DNA of 64,000 nt from Ctenosaura bakeri (Eukaryota; Chordata; Lepidosauria; Squamata; Iguanidae): assembly GCA_948474755.1 (NCBI GenBank), contig CAOLHI010000023.1, forward strand, positions 1,116,001-1,180,000. Direction: 5' to 3'. The notes beneath the pieces are model-generated. The model was not told the DNA's origin and searched no databases. It saw only the letters and a list, made by a program, of their open reading frames with translations. The first letter of the stretch is position 1, and each line of letters begins with the position of its first letter. Shown piece after piece: positions 54,800 through 64,000 of this stretch. The position numbers and the translations under genes were made by a program.

Positions 54800-55578
54800 T
54801 TCAGCACAAACCACAGGGCACTGTAGGCTGCAAGCAACCTGCTTCCAACCATATTCCAGGATGGCAAAGGGTGACCTGCAAATGCTCACAAGAAGCAAGT
54901 TTCTCCATTGTAAACAAAGCCTTCCTTTAGAATCAAGGTCAAGTACAGATGATTTTGTTATCCTAAAATTAGTGACCTGGCAGCTTATTTCCTTTAGAGC
55001 CCAACTCAAGTTGCTGGTGCTAACTTTTAAAGCTTTAAAATAGCTTGATATACCAGCTTACCTGTGACTTAAGACCCACAGAAGAAGTTCTTCTCCAAGT
55101 CTATTGAATACATTATAGGTCAGCAAGGGAACAAGCCTTCTCCTTTGCAGTCCAGAGTGCGGAAAAGTTACAAACAAAATGCCTTGGCAAACAGAAAGCT
55201 TTTCCGAGCAGAAGTCAAAACAGTTGCAGTGCTGGCGCCAGTCATACCAGCTCAAAAAAGATTACCACTGCCAGAATTCTCCAGCCAACGTGGCCATCCT
55301 GGTTGGGAGACTGGGAGTTATAGCCCCCCCCCAAAAAAAATTAACTTTCCCAAGTTGGCATGACTGGCAACACGACTGCACCAGGTCAAAAAACTTCTCT
55401 ATTTACCAAAGCATTTTGTTTGGCTGATTCTGTCTCATTTTATCAGCTCTTTTTTTATGCTGCTTTTTCTCCTTTGTTATGTTTTGAGAGTTTTTATTGT
55501 TTGGGTTGTATTTGTACACTACCCTGGCATAGCCATAAAGAGGAAAGGCAGCTTTACAAAGTTTAAATAAATAAAGTC
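54800..55578 (+). mobile_element. L2-type LINE 3' fragment
   Basis: A plus reading includes ISFRAQLKLLVLTFKALK, the typical L2 ORF2 phrase, followed by decayed C-terminal text and a GGCAGCTTTACAAAGTTTAA ATAAATAAA tail. Confidence 0.72.
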
Positions 55579-55579
55579 C

Positions 55580-56300
55580 AGTCTCAGATCTATTTAGGAA
55601 CTACTTTCATTTGTCCAAAGGCAAGAGTTTTGCTGCAAACCAAATGAGAGATCAAGTTTCCCAGAATCTGGAGATGGGGGCGAAAAGAGTAAGCAATAGT
55701 TGTTGCTGATTTGCTCAGTCTTGTACCTCTATTTTGATAGGTGTCCCTTTTTCGAGAGATTTTCAAGAAAACAGTGAAACATCTCTCTGAAGAAAGGGCA
55801 ATAGGGCTGAATAAAATAAGACTCCTTTTGCTGCTTCTGTTATATTTAATACATTTTACAGTAACTTACAATAATAGGTTTTACAAAGATTTTTAACCTC
55901 CACTTATCTGTAATTAAGGACCGTGTATTTCTGCATGATGGTGGGTGGAATTAAATGACATTTTTTCTTTTTTTACCCATACGCTGACATCTTCACCGAA
56001 CGAGCATGTGGAAGGTTGCTCACTGTGTGATGAACTTTGCTAGTGCCTTATGTATCGCAAATATGATTTTGCTGCTTGCCAAGAACACAGTGGTATCAGA
56101 GTCCATCACGTGCTGGACCAGTTCAAACAATGCCACCTGCTTGACCTGTCAGTTTCTTAAACGGCTACAGGTTTTAGGTCTGTTTCTCAATCAGGGTAAG
56201 CTCTGAATAGAGAAAGCAAACATCACTAGTATAAGAAGGCCAGGTGAAATATCAAACCATCACACTTTTAGATATCATTACAGTGTACAAACACCATCCA
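55580..56300. other. Intergenic, nothing recognised
   Basis: No gene or named repeat seen. Confidence 0.35.
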
Positions 56301-56307
56301 AACATTA

Positions 56308-56709
56308 CAGTGGCTCCTCAACTTTTGCAAGGGTTTGGGGTGTAGAAACCTGGTGAAAGTCAAAAAACCACAAATAACTTCCCACCCACCCAAGTGAGCA
56401 CTCCCCATCTCATTTTCTTCCCATTCTCGTGCCTTTTGCCCAGGCTTGTATGCCTTCCTTCAGTGCATCCAGGCAAAAGGCAAGTAAATGGGAGAGGAAA
56501 GCCCTGACATGGAGAAGACAGACACATGCCTCCCCCTCATTCTTTCCTTCCCTTTCTCTGGCCTTTTGCCTGGGCGCATGTGCCTTCCCTCCACTCACCC
56601 CAGCCAAAAGGCAAAGGAATGGAAGGGGGAGACTGAAGGAGAGGCAAGCGGACACCATGCAGATAATCAAATTTGCAAAGGTCATATCCGCAAATGTGGA
56701 GTGAGGACT
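56308..56709. mobile_element. pogo/Tigger-type MITE
   Basis: TA|CAGTGGCTCCTCAACTTTTG on the left; CCGCAAATGTGGAGTGAGGA on the right. GC-richer interior with shadow frames. Confidence 0.7.
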
Positions 56710-56719
56710 ACATTATTAA

Positions 56720-57160
56720 AATTAAAATGACTGCAAACATGACATTTAATCACACTGAAAGTAAACAATGAAACAACAGTGCAGCTGAAATGTTCAATGA
56801 AATAGAATTATGCTCTGGGTAACCATCAGTGAGATGTTGTGAACCTGTGACAACTCCCATCAAGCCTGACCTTCTGCCATGTTGGGTGGGACCGACGGGA
56901 TTCTAAGAACTGATAGTGAATCTGAGAATTGTCACTGAATTCAATTGTTGTAATACCAATCTGTGGAATCTAATTATGCGGCTCTGACAGCTATGCGATT
57001 TTCAGCACTGAAACTCAACTATCGCCAAAAGCCTACACGAAGATGAGTGTTATACCACTGAATGATAGGGGTATATATGATGATTATGCATTAATGAATT
57101 GCAATGTTGTGCAAATGAATGCACAAACAAATGTGAAAAGCACCACTACAGTCTCTATGC
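56720..57160. other. Intergenic, nothing recognised
   Basis: No gene or named repeat seen. Confidence 0.3.
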
Positions 57161-57164
57161 TCAT

Positions 57165-58245
57165 GATATTCTTGCAAACAAGCTAGTAAAATCTGGGGTA
57201 GACAATTCTACTGTTAGGTGGATTTGTAATTGGTTGACCGACTGAACCCAAAGGGTGCTCACCAATGGCTGCTTTTCATCCTGGAGAAAAGTGACTGGCA
57301 GGGTACCACAGCGTTCTGCCCTGGGCCCAGTGCTATCCAATGATTTGGATGAGGGAACAGAAGGCATTCTTATCAAATTTGCAGATGATACCAAATTAAG
57401 AGGGATAGCTAACACCCCAGAGGACAGGAGCAGAATTCAAAATGACCTTAACATATGAGAGAGCTGGGTTAAAACTAACAAAATGATTTTCACCAGCGAA
57501 AAATGTAAGGTACTACACTTGGGCAGAAAAAGTAGAATGTACAGATATAGGATGGGTGACACCTGGCTTGACCACAGTACATGTGGAAGAGATCTTATAG
57601 TCTTGGTAGTCGACAAGCTGAATATGAGTCAGCAATGTGATGCAGCAGCTAAAAAGGCAATGCAATTCTGAATTGCATCAATATCAATATAGTGTCTTGG
57701 TCAAGGGAAGTGATGGTACCACTCTATTCTGCTTTGGTCAGATCCCGCCTGAAAGTCTATGTCCAGTTCTGGGCAGCACAATTCAGGAAAGATACTGACG
57801 AACCAGAATGTATCCAGAGGAGGGTAACTAAAATGATAGAAGAAAACCATGCCCTTTGAGAAGTGGCTTAGGGAGCTGTATAGCCTGGAGAAGAGAAGAT
57901 TAAGTGGTGACATGATAGCTATATTTAAATATTTGAAGGGATGTCATATGGAGGATGGAGCAAGCCTGTTTTCTGCTGCTCCAGAGACTAGGACACAGAG
58001 CAATGGCTTCAACCTTCAGGAAAAGAGATTCCATCTAAATATTAGGAAGAGCTTCCTGACAGTTAAGATCAATTTGACAATGGAATACACTCCTTGGGAG
58101 TGTGGTGAAGTCTCCTTCTTTGGAGGTTTTAAACAGAGGCTGGATGGCCATATGTTGGGAATGCTTTGATTGTGTATTCCTGCATGGCAGGGGGCTGGAC
58201 TCAGTAGCCCTCGTGGTCTCTTCCAACTCTACAATTCTATAATGC
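57165..58245 (+). mobile_element. CR1 LINE, longest copy (reverse transcriptase to 3' end)
   Basis: Plus-strand ORF2 pieces: [42 protein letters not shown], then the catalytic FADDTK in [29 protein letters not shown], and [20 protein letters not shown]. It ends in CAACTCTACAATTCTATAAT. Several frameshifts; no endonuclease domain. Confidence 0.93.
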
Positions 58246-58760
58246 ACACCTGCCTGCGCAGGGCCCAATGGCACCATATGTGCAATGGCTTTGCATGTCT
58301 AACTCTGTTTCTGCAACCTTCAACTGAATGTGGATATTATGCTATGGCCAAAAATGTACAACACGTGCATCCACAACCAACAAGTTGCCAGCTCACAAGT
58401 GATGTGAAGTGGCTAAGACACCAAAGGACATTCATATTTAAGATGCAGGAACACGAGTTAGGAAGGAACACTTCTAAGAAATCTTTAAGGGTTCCAAATT
58501 TAGGTTCCAATTTAGTATCAATTGGTGACACGCACACACCCTACAAAATAAGTGGAAGCAGCACTGAGTTCCATCTGCAACTCCAAGTATGAAGACAAGT
58601 CTGCCCTGTCAGCTTCAGCCCTTAGGCTTCTGCAAACCAAAGTATGCCCTACCCTTTCCTTCTGAGTTCATGTCCATAAACAGGTAAGATAAATAAATGG
58701 AGACAACAGGAAAAATCATTTTTCCCCCTGGGAAAGTGAACTCAATGTTAGTAAGAGCAG
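58246..58760. other. Intergenic, nothing recognised
   Basis: A 140-codon plus frame (58170-58592) begins inside CR1 and runs into unique sequence; no domain seen. Confidence 0.35.
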
Positions 58761-58762
58761 TC

Positions 58763-59247
58763 ATAGAATAATAGAATCATAGAAATGTAGTTGGAAGAGA
58801 CCACAGGGGCCATCCAGTCCAACCCCCTGCTATGCAGGAACACCCTCAAAGCACTCCCGACAGATGGCCATCTAGCCTCTGCTTAAAAACCTCCAAGGAA
58901 GGAGACTCCATTACACTCCCAGGCAGCAGATTCCAGTGCCGGACAGCCCTGACTGTCAGGAAGTTCTTCCTGAGATTCAGGTGGAATCTCCTTTCCTGCA
59001 GCTTGAATCCATTGCTCCTTGTCCTGGTCTCTGGAGCAGCAGAAAACAAGTCCACTTCCTCCTCTACATGGCATCCCTTCAAATATTTAAACATAGCTAT
59101 CATGTCCCCTCTTAACCTTCTCTTCTGCAGACTAAACATATCCAGCTCTCTAAGTCTATCCTCATAGGGCATGGCTTCCAGACCTCTCACCATTTTGGTC
59201 GCCCTCCTCTGGACTTGCTCCAGCTTGACCATGTCCTTCTTGAATTG
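58763..59247 (-). mobile_element. CR1 LINE 3' end with intact ORF2 C-terminal frame
   Basis: The minus frame 58846-59265 reads [20 protein letters not shown], then [20 protein letters not shown] and [15 protein letters not shown] without interruption, so this copy is fairly young. The inverted terminal repeat is at about 58763-58785. Confidence 0.93.
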
Positions 59248-59383
59248 GGGTGCCCAGTCCATCAAGGGTCAAATAAATGACTATAGCCATATATAGGGTC
59301 ACACAAATATTTGTCCATACAACATTGTAACTGAGAATAAACAACAGAGAGAACAAAAAAAAAATGCTTTTAATGACTATTCT

Positions 59384-59389
59384 TTTATT
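59384..59389 (-). terminator. WDR89: Candidate WDR89 poly(A) signal
   Basis: AATAAA on the minus strand about 630 nt after the stop codon, with no earlier canonical signal noticed. Motif only. Confidence 0.35.
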
Positions 59390-60015
59390 TATCTATTTAA
59401 TCTTATCCTCCCAATCTTCACAGCAGATCTCCCCCTGGAAACACAGACATATTTTTTTTAAAAAAAGCAAAATAAGAAGTAAGCTGTAGGCATATAAAAA
59501 TTTTGTTTCAACAAACATGTAAAAAAAAGGCTGTTTCAAGCAAAGATTTGATGGATGGGTGAACTTCTCACATCAGGGCATCAATCCTGAATATTCTTAC
59601 TGAAAATTAAAACTGAGCTGATAACAGAATATTTTCTAAGGAAACTTGCTTGCGGCAAAGCGCACACACAACAGATCTGCAAACTGCTCAACCCTCTTAG
59701 AAGTCTTGCTATTTTTTTAAAAAATCAACCCTTAGAAGTAGAAGCACTTCAAAGACTAAACTGAATGATAAAATGGACTGTGATCCGTCAAGTCTTATGT
59801 TATAATAAATTTGCTGCCATCTTTAAGGCAGTAAAGGACTGTGGTGTTTCTGTGTTTCTGCTGCAACCTTCCCCAATTTGGCATCCTCCACAGTATGTTA
59901 GTCCATAACTCCCATCATTCCCAGTCAATGTACTGGGAGTTACCACTCACTAGGGGAAGGCTGCTCTAGAAGCATTTAGAAATAGACCTCTCTCATCCCC
60001 CCTTCTTCCTAATGC
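59390..60015 (-). other. WDR89: Probable WDR89 3' UTR
   Basis: Repeat-free DNA between the stop codon and the first AATAAA on the minus strand. Inferred from position. Confidence 0.45.
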
Positions 60016-61167
60016 TTATTTTGTTTTGCTTTTCAAATGTTTTTGGTGAACTCGCATTCGTTGATGAACAGAGGAAGAGATTTTCAACGACGTCTTCTTT
60101 CCAAAAGCTTTTCCCACAGCTGCAGGTTTCCACAGCAACAACTGCCCATCCTCTCCGCCAGTCAACAAAGAATCATCTGCCGTGTTCCAGCAGAAAGAGC
60201 GGACGGTAGCAGAGTGTCCCCCTTGAAGGACATCCACAGAATTTAGACCATCGGGACAGGATTCCAGGAGACAGATGTCTCCTGACAGCATCCCTCCAAC
60301 CACAACCAACTTGTCCAACTTTTCAAGATACAAACCACCAATTAAGTAATCCAGTTTGTCCTTTTCTCTGCTGACTACTTCCCTGGCATCTGGGATACGC
60401 AGCAACGTAATTGGCTCCTCGGTTTCCAGCTGGGTAAGATCCCACCAACAAAATCCTTCATCATGCGTCATGCAGTAAACCTGCTGGTAACCTTTTCCAG
60501 ACCATCCGATAAAACTTACTGATGAGTCCGAGTTGCAAGTTGAAATCAACGCATCCTCTTCGTTGTCCTTGTTTATATCAAACACATTCACCAATCCGTC
60601 GGTTGAACCGGAAACTAGGAGGTTTGGTTTGCTGGGATGAAAGCATAGTTTAGTAATATCATCATTGTGGGATTCTGAATAGACCCCCAAGGGTGCTTTG
60701 CTGAGAGAGGCACTATCTGTGCAGCCTCTGGCATCCCAGAATGCTATGAATGCATCCTCTTCCACTTTCTCTGTCCCAGCACACAGTATGAGGTCATTAC
60801 AGCTTATATCAAAGCTAATGAAGACATTGGAGGGATAGCCACAAAACAACTGTACAGGCTCTGGAGAAGCTGAGCGAGTATCCCAGCATTTCACTGTCCT
60901 GTCACTGCAGGCTGAAAACAAGACGTCTTTGCGTGCATGTGCAAACCGGACACCTGTAAGCAATCCTGGATGGCTACTATATTCCCGCAGCAAATTTAAA
61001 GTCTCTCCATTGTATAATCTAATGGATTGATTGGAACAGGAAACAGCCACCAAATGGTTCTCTTCTCCTTTAGAAATATCTATGTCCAATAAGTAAGTTG
61101 GGCCTTCTTTTAGCGCACACCGTTTTGCTATTTGGAGGCTGGAAAACTGCTCTCTGATCTTCTCCAT
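60016..61167 (-). CDS. WDR89: WDR89, WD repeat-containing protein 89 (complete single-exon CDS, 383 aa)
   Basis: The uninterrupted frame matches WDR89 of vertebrates in length (the human protein is close to 387 residues) and plan. It is a WD40 beta-propeller. Blades end in recognisable WD-like pairs: RLYNG (about 50), KCWDT (93-97), AFWDA (142-146), VNVFDI (193-198), CWWDL (240-244), ICLLES (298-303) and LLLWKP (343-348). GH-type starts are less regular, except GGHSATVRSFCW (317-327). The C-terminus (354-383) is basic and lysine-rich, outside the propeller. WD40 propellers act as interaction scaffolds; the specific role of WDR89 is poorly known, so I give none. The ATG at 61165-61167 is preceded by a splice acceptor (TTTTTAG, exon start at 61178), which fits a coding exon following non-coding 5' exons. 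The long distance to PPP2R5E and shared strand match the mammalian gene order. Confidence 0.95.
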   Translation of the reverse strand: MEKIREQFSSLQIAKRCALKEGPTYLLDIDISKGEENHLVAVSCSNQSIRLYNGETLNLLREYSSHPGLLTGVRFAHARKDVLFSACSDRTVKCWDTRSASPEPVQLFCGYPSNVFISFDISCNDLILCAGTEKVEEDAFIAFWDARGCTDSASLSKAPLGVYSESHNDDITKLCFHPSKPNLLVSGSTDGLVNVFDINKDNEEDALISTCNSDSSVSFIGWSGKGYQQVYCMTHDEGFCWWDLTQLETEEPITLLRIPDAREVVSREKDKLDYLIGGLYLEKLDKLVVVGGMLSGDICLLESCPDGLNSVDVLQGGHSATVRSFCWNTADDSLLTGGEDGQLLLWKPAAVGKAFGKKTSLKISSSVHQRMRVHQKHLKSKTK

Positions 61168-61178
61168 AACAAGTGGGA

Positions 61179-61205
61179 CTAAAAATCACATCCAAGAAAA
61201 AAAAA
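61179..61205 (-). promoter_or_regulatory. WDR89: Splice acceptor of the WDR89 coding exon
   Basis: Minus strand: a CCTTTTTTTTTCTTGG pyrimidine tract, then GTGATTTTTAG with the AG at 61179-61180 and the exon from 61178, 11 nt before the ATG. An alternative is that transcription simply reads through. Confidence 0.65.
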
Positions 61206-61208
61206 GGT

Positions 61209-61281
61209 TCTGCAATAAATAAATAAACAAATAAATAAGTAAGTAAGTAAGTAAATAAGTAAGCAAGCAAGCAAGCAAGCC
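61209..61281. repeat. Tetranucleotide microsatellite (AAAT / TAAG / AAGC units)
   Basis: Successive ATAA, TAAG and AAGC tetramer runs immediately upstream of the WDR89 coding exon, inside its intron. Confidence 0.9.
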
Positions 61282-61400
61282 ACATTAAACCAAATTTCAA
61301 CTATCAATAATCTCTAAAATACTTTTAAGCATGTAAGACGTTGAACAATTCAGACCTTGCTTATCCTCCCAATTTACTAGTTTAGATGTGAGATGACCAA

Positions 61401-61402
61401 TT

Positions 61403-61438
<36 letters not shown>
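61401..61438. repeat. (TTTC)n microsatellite
   Basis: About nine tandem TTTC units, followed at once by a probable LINE 3' fragment. Confidence 0.95.
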
Positions 61439-61640
61439 GAATTTGTATCCCACCTTTCTCCCAAGATGGGATTTCAAAGGAGCTTACCAGAATGTAAAAA
61501 AGATCAAGCTCCAACATCAATTTGCAAAAGTTAAAAAAGAATTAAATAACGCTTATTTTAAAAATTAGAAAAAATTTAGAAAAACAGTTAAAAACAGGAA
61601 AAACATCTTTAAAACATAATTTCAATAAAAGTTTTTTTAT
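61439..61640 (-). mobile_element. Probable LINE 3' UTR fragment
   Basis: TTTGTATCCCACCTTTCTCC then CAAAGGAGCTTACCAGAATG and A-rich sequence, inverse of a squamate LINE tail; the TTTC run is probably its degenerated tail. Confidence 0.5.
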
Positions 61641-61883
61641 AAAAACAGCACACTGCTTTAAACACACACTACTTACTGCTCCACAATAGAAACGGGGAGG
61701 CACTCATTAGCCAGACAATGGCCCAAGCTATTGTGGGGGGCTGAGCTATCTAGTTCAAATTCCTGATTCCCACAGTAGCCAAATGACCCCCTATGGCAAG
61801 CCCATGACAGCACTCATCTATCTGCAGATGCTCCCGAGGAACTGCTATGCAGAAGCACACTGTCTCCAAAAGTGGAGGTAGTA

Positions 61884-62240
61884 CAGTCGTCCCTCCATTT
61901 TTGCAAGGGTTCAGAGCGAAGAACCCTCACAGAAGTGGAAAAAACACAAAGAACTCCCCCCAATCCCCCTCCCATTCTCAGCGCAAGGGAATGACGGGGA
62001 GCTTCAACAGGGAGAAGGAAGGCATGTATGTGTGTCTCTCCCTCATTTCCTTGCCCATTGTTTTGACACTTGCTTTCCTTCTCTGCACCCTGCAAAACAC
62101 AAGGGAATAAGGAGAATGCAGGGCGGGAGGCATGTACGTGCCTCACAAATAATCAAATTCATGAAGGTCAAACCTGCAAATGTGGAGGGAGGACCTTTTT
62201 TTAAAAAAGGTCAAACCTGCAAATGTGGAGGGAGGACCAT
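61884..62240. mobile_element. pogo/Tigger-type MITE with duplicated right end
   Basis: TA|CAGTCGTCCCTCCATTTTTG on the left. The right end block (GGTCAAACCTGCAAATGTGG followed by AGGGAGGACC) is present twice, at about 62167-62196 and 62208-62237, separated by a T/A-rich spacer. Confidence 0.75.
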
Positions 62241-63280
62241 ATACCACAATTTGTAGTCAGGGACCAGAATTCTGTAGTCTTTTAAGTAACTGGTATCTTT
62301 TAGAAGGGAAATGCTAACTTTCCTCATCTACTCATTCAATTTAAGTGGGCCAGCAGACATGGAAATTCCTCTGGCACATGGGCTGAACAGGATCAGTGTT
62401 ATTCACCAAGAGCTTCCATCTCCATGACTGAGCACGCGCAAGTTTCTTGACCTGGCATGGGATCGTCAAATCCCCAAACTGCCTCAAGGAAGTTAAAAGC
62501 TCATGAAAAAGATGGTTCAATACATACTAAAGTAGTCATTGTCCTGCTTTCTTATTAACTTAAGTTGCTCCCCTACACAATGGTAAATGAGACAACTCAA
62601 TTATTCTTCATTTTGGCATTCATTAACAGTGAGAAATCCAACAGATAACATCTAACTGTGTAGCTGAAATACCTTATCCTCACCACGCTATTTGGTAAGA
62701 CTATTTTCTCTTCTTCTGTCAGGTATAAGTGCTCTGCCTTCTGTTTTCCTGGCTCAAACATAATCTCCAGAAATACCCACTCAGACACACAAACACACAC
62801 AGCAAGGAAAAGCTTAATTCCCAAGTCACCAATAATCTCACTAAGCTATCCGCCTCAGTAATATCCTGTGACAAGGAGGTCCCCAGGTTAACTCTCGACA
62901 TCAAAGGGACCCTTCAGATCTTATTTGCAAGTGGGCCTGTTTTTCTAAAGCATTAAATATTGACATCCTTCTAAAAAAAAAAAAAAAGCCTCCTTTCCAA
63001 CAAGGAATAAGTAAGGACAATATTCCTTCTGGCGGCATAGCCAAAGAAACTTAAGCTGACTTCAGCCCAACCGCCTTAAATCTGTCCCTTTAGGCTGCCC
63101 AGGCTATTAGCAACGTAATTACATAAACACTGCCCAGCTCTCAAATACTGTTCAATAGGCTAAGCTCTTCAAAAGGCACGGACTGCAGCTTCTGCTGCAT
63201 TTCCAGAGTGGAAGATGAAGTTAAGGAAAACAATATGGTTCCCTGTTTTTGCAGAATTAACAGTTTTTATACTTGCTGTG
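62241..63280. other. Intergenic or WDR89 intron, nothing recognised
   Basis: Unique-looking DNA upstream of WDR89. No CpG island is present, so the WDR89 promoter is probably outside the window. Confidence 0.4.
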
Positions 63281-63289
63281 CTGTATCCT

Positions 63290-64000
63290 TTTTTTCCCTT
63301 TTTTTTTAAATAATTTTATTCAAATTTCAACAAATAAAACAAACAATAATTTTTGCAATGTTACATGTTGTGTTATTCCTTCTTCCTTTCCTTTCTGGAT
63401 TACAATTATTGATGTTCCCTCTATTTATTATATCACGCATCGCAATAAAATGTTATTAATCTATAATTTGTTAGTTCCTGCTATATATCTCTACTTTACT
63501 CGCTTCATGATATTTCATTAACTGTTAACTGTATAATAATTGTTATCATGAAAAATTTAATACCTCCGTCCACCCCCAACCCAAATCTGTAACAATCCTC
63601 CACTCTTTGTTTATGTCCTCATCTGATTTCCCTTTCAGTCTTTGTGTACGTATGTCCGCATTTCTGTTTTCCATAAAAGCTGTCCACCACTGTTCCATTG
63701 TGGGTGTAGTTTCATTTTTCCAAAATCGTTCATATTCAATACGGGCTGTCGTCACCATATACAATATAATTCTCCAGTGTCTCTTAGCTGGTGTTGCATC
63801 TAATGTATGTGTCATGTTTAACAAGTAAAATTCAGGTGACATCCCAAATTGAATCTTCAAAATTGAACTTATTTTCTTATGTATTTCTTTCCAATATTTT
63901 TGTGCTCTACGGCATGACCACCACATATGAAATAATGTGCCACAATTCTCTTGACATTTCCAGCATTGACCTGTGCCCGTCTTATAATTTTTTTTCTTTT
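63290..64000 (-). mobile_element. L1 LINE 3' part (ORF2 C-terminus), continuing past the right edge
   Basis: The minus frame 63546-63926 reads MWWSCRRAQKYWKEIHKKIS, then WRIILYMVTTARIEYERFWK and TPTMEQWWTAFMENRNADIR. The upstream bases continue with the CWKCQENCGTLFHMWW-like zinc-knuckle-type region of L1 ORF2 (Cys codons near 63900-63970). The 3' UTR and poly(A) end lie toward 63290. Confidence 0.88.

Noticed and set aside
58170..58592. 140-codon plus frame.
   Set aside because: Begins inside the CR1 3' end and runs into unrelated unique DNA.

Overview
This is vertebrate nuclear DNA, almost certainly from a squamate reptile and most likely a lizard. The evidence is the repeat mix: CR1, L2, Bov-B/RTE, L1 and Penelope-like retroelements together with tRNA-derived and 5S-rRNA-derived SINEs that end in a Bov-B-like tail, plus Tigger, hAT and Harbinger-type DNA transposons. 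Two genes could be recognised from their protein sequences. The species cannot be named from the sequence alone.

Layout. Positions 1-9600 hold the 5' part of PPP2R5E on the minus strand: part of intron 2 (1-4978), the first coding exon (4979-5142, residues 1-52), intron 1, and a CpG-island promoter with a candidate non-coding first exon (about 7.6-9.65 kb). From about 9.7 to 59.3 kb there is a roughly 50 kb interval made mostly of mobile-element remains, with no host coding exon that I can support. WDR89 lies at 60016-61167 on the minus strand as one uninterrupted coding exon with a good splice acceptor just upstream of its ATG; its 5' exons and promoter lie beyond the right edge. PPP2R5E and WDR89 are neighbours in the same orientation on human chromosome 14q23, so this looks like conserved synteny.

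Mobile elements are layered and several insertions are nested: a CR1 inside an oppositely oriented CR1 (16.3-17.6 kb), a SINE inside a CR1 (40.1-40.7 kb), and an L1 tail inside an LTR (37.0-38.6 kb). One LTR group occurs four times. A six-copy palindromic family, a four-copy unclassified repeat, three GC-rich Harbinger-like elements, a hAT element with a perfect 8-bp target duplication, and an internally deleted Tigger with a 185-codon open frame are the items most worth following up. There is no operon, CRISPR array, tRNA or rRNA gene; the tRNA- and 5S-like sequences are SINE heads. I see no convincing new biological system here; the interest lies in transposon structure and in the duplicated splice donor of the PPP2R5E leader.
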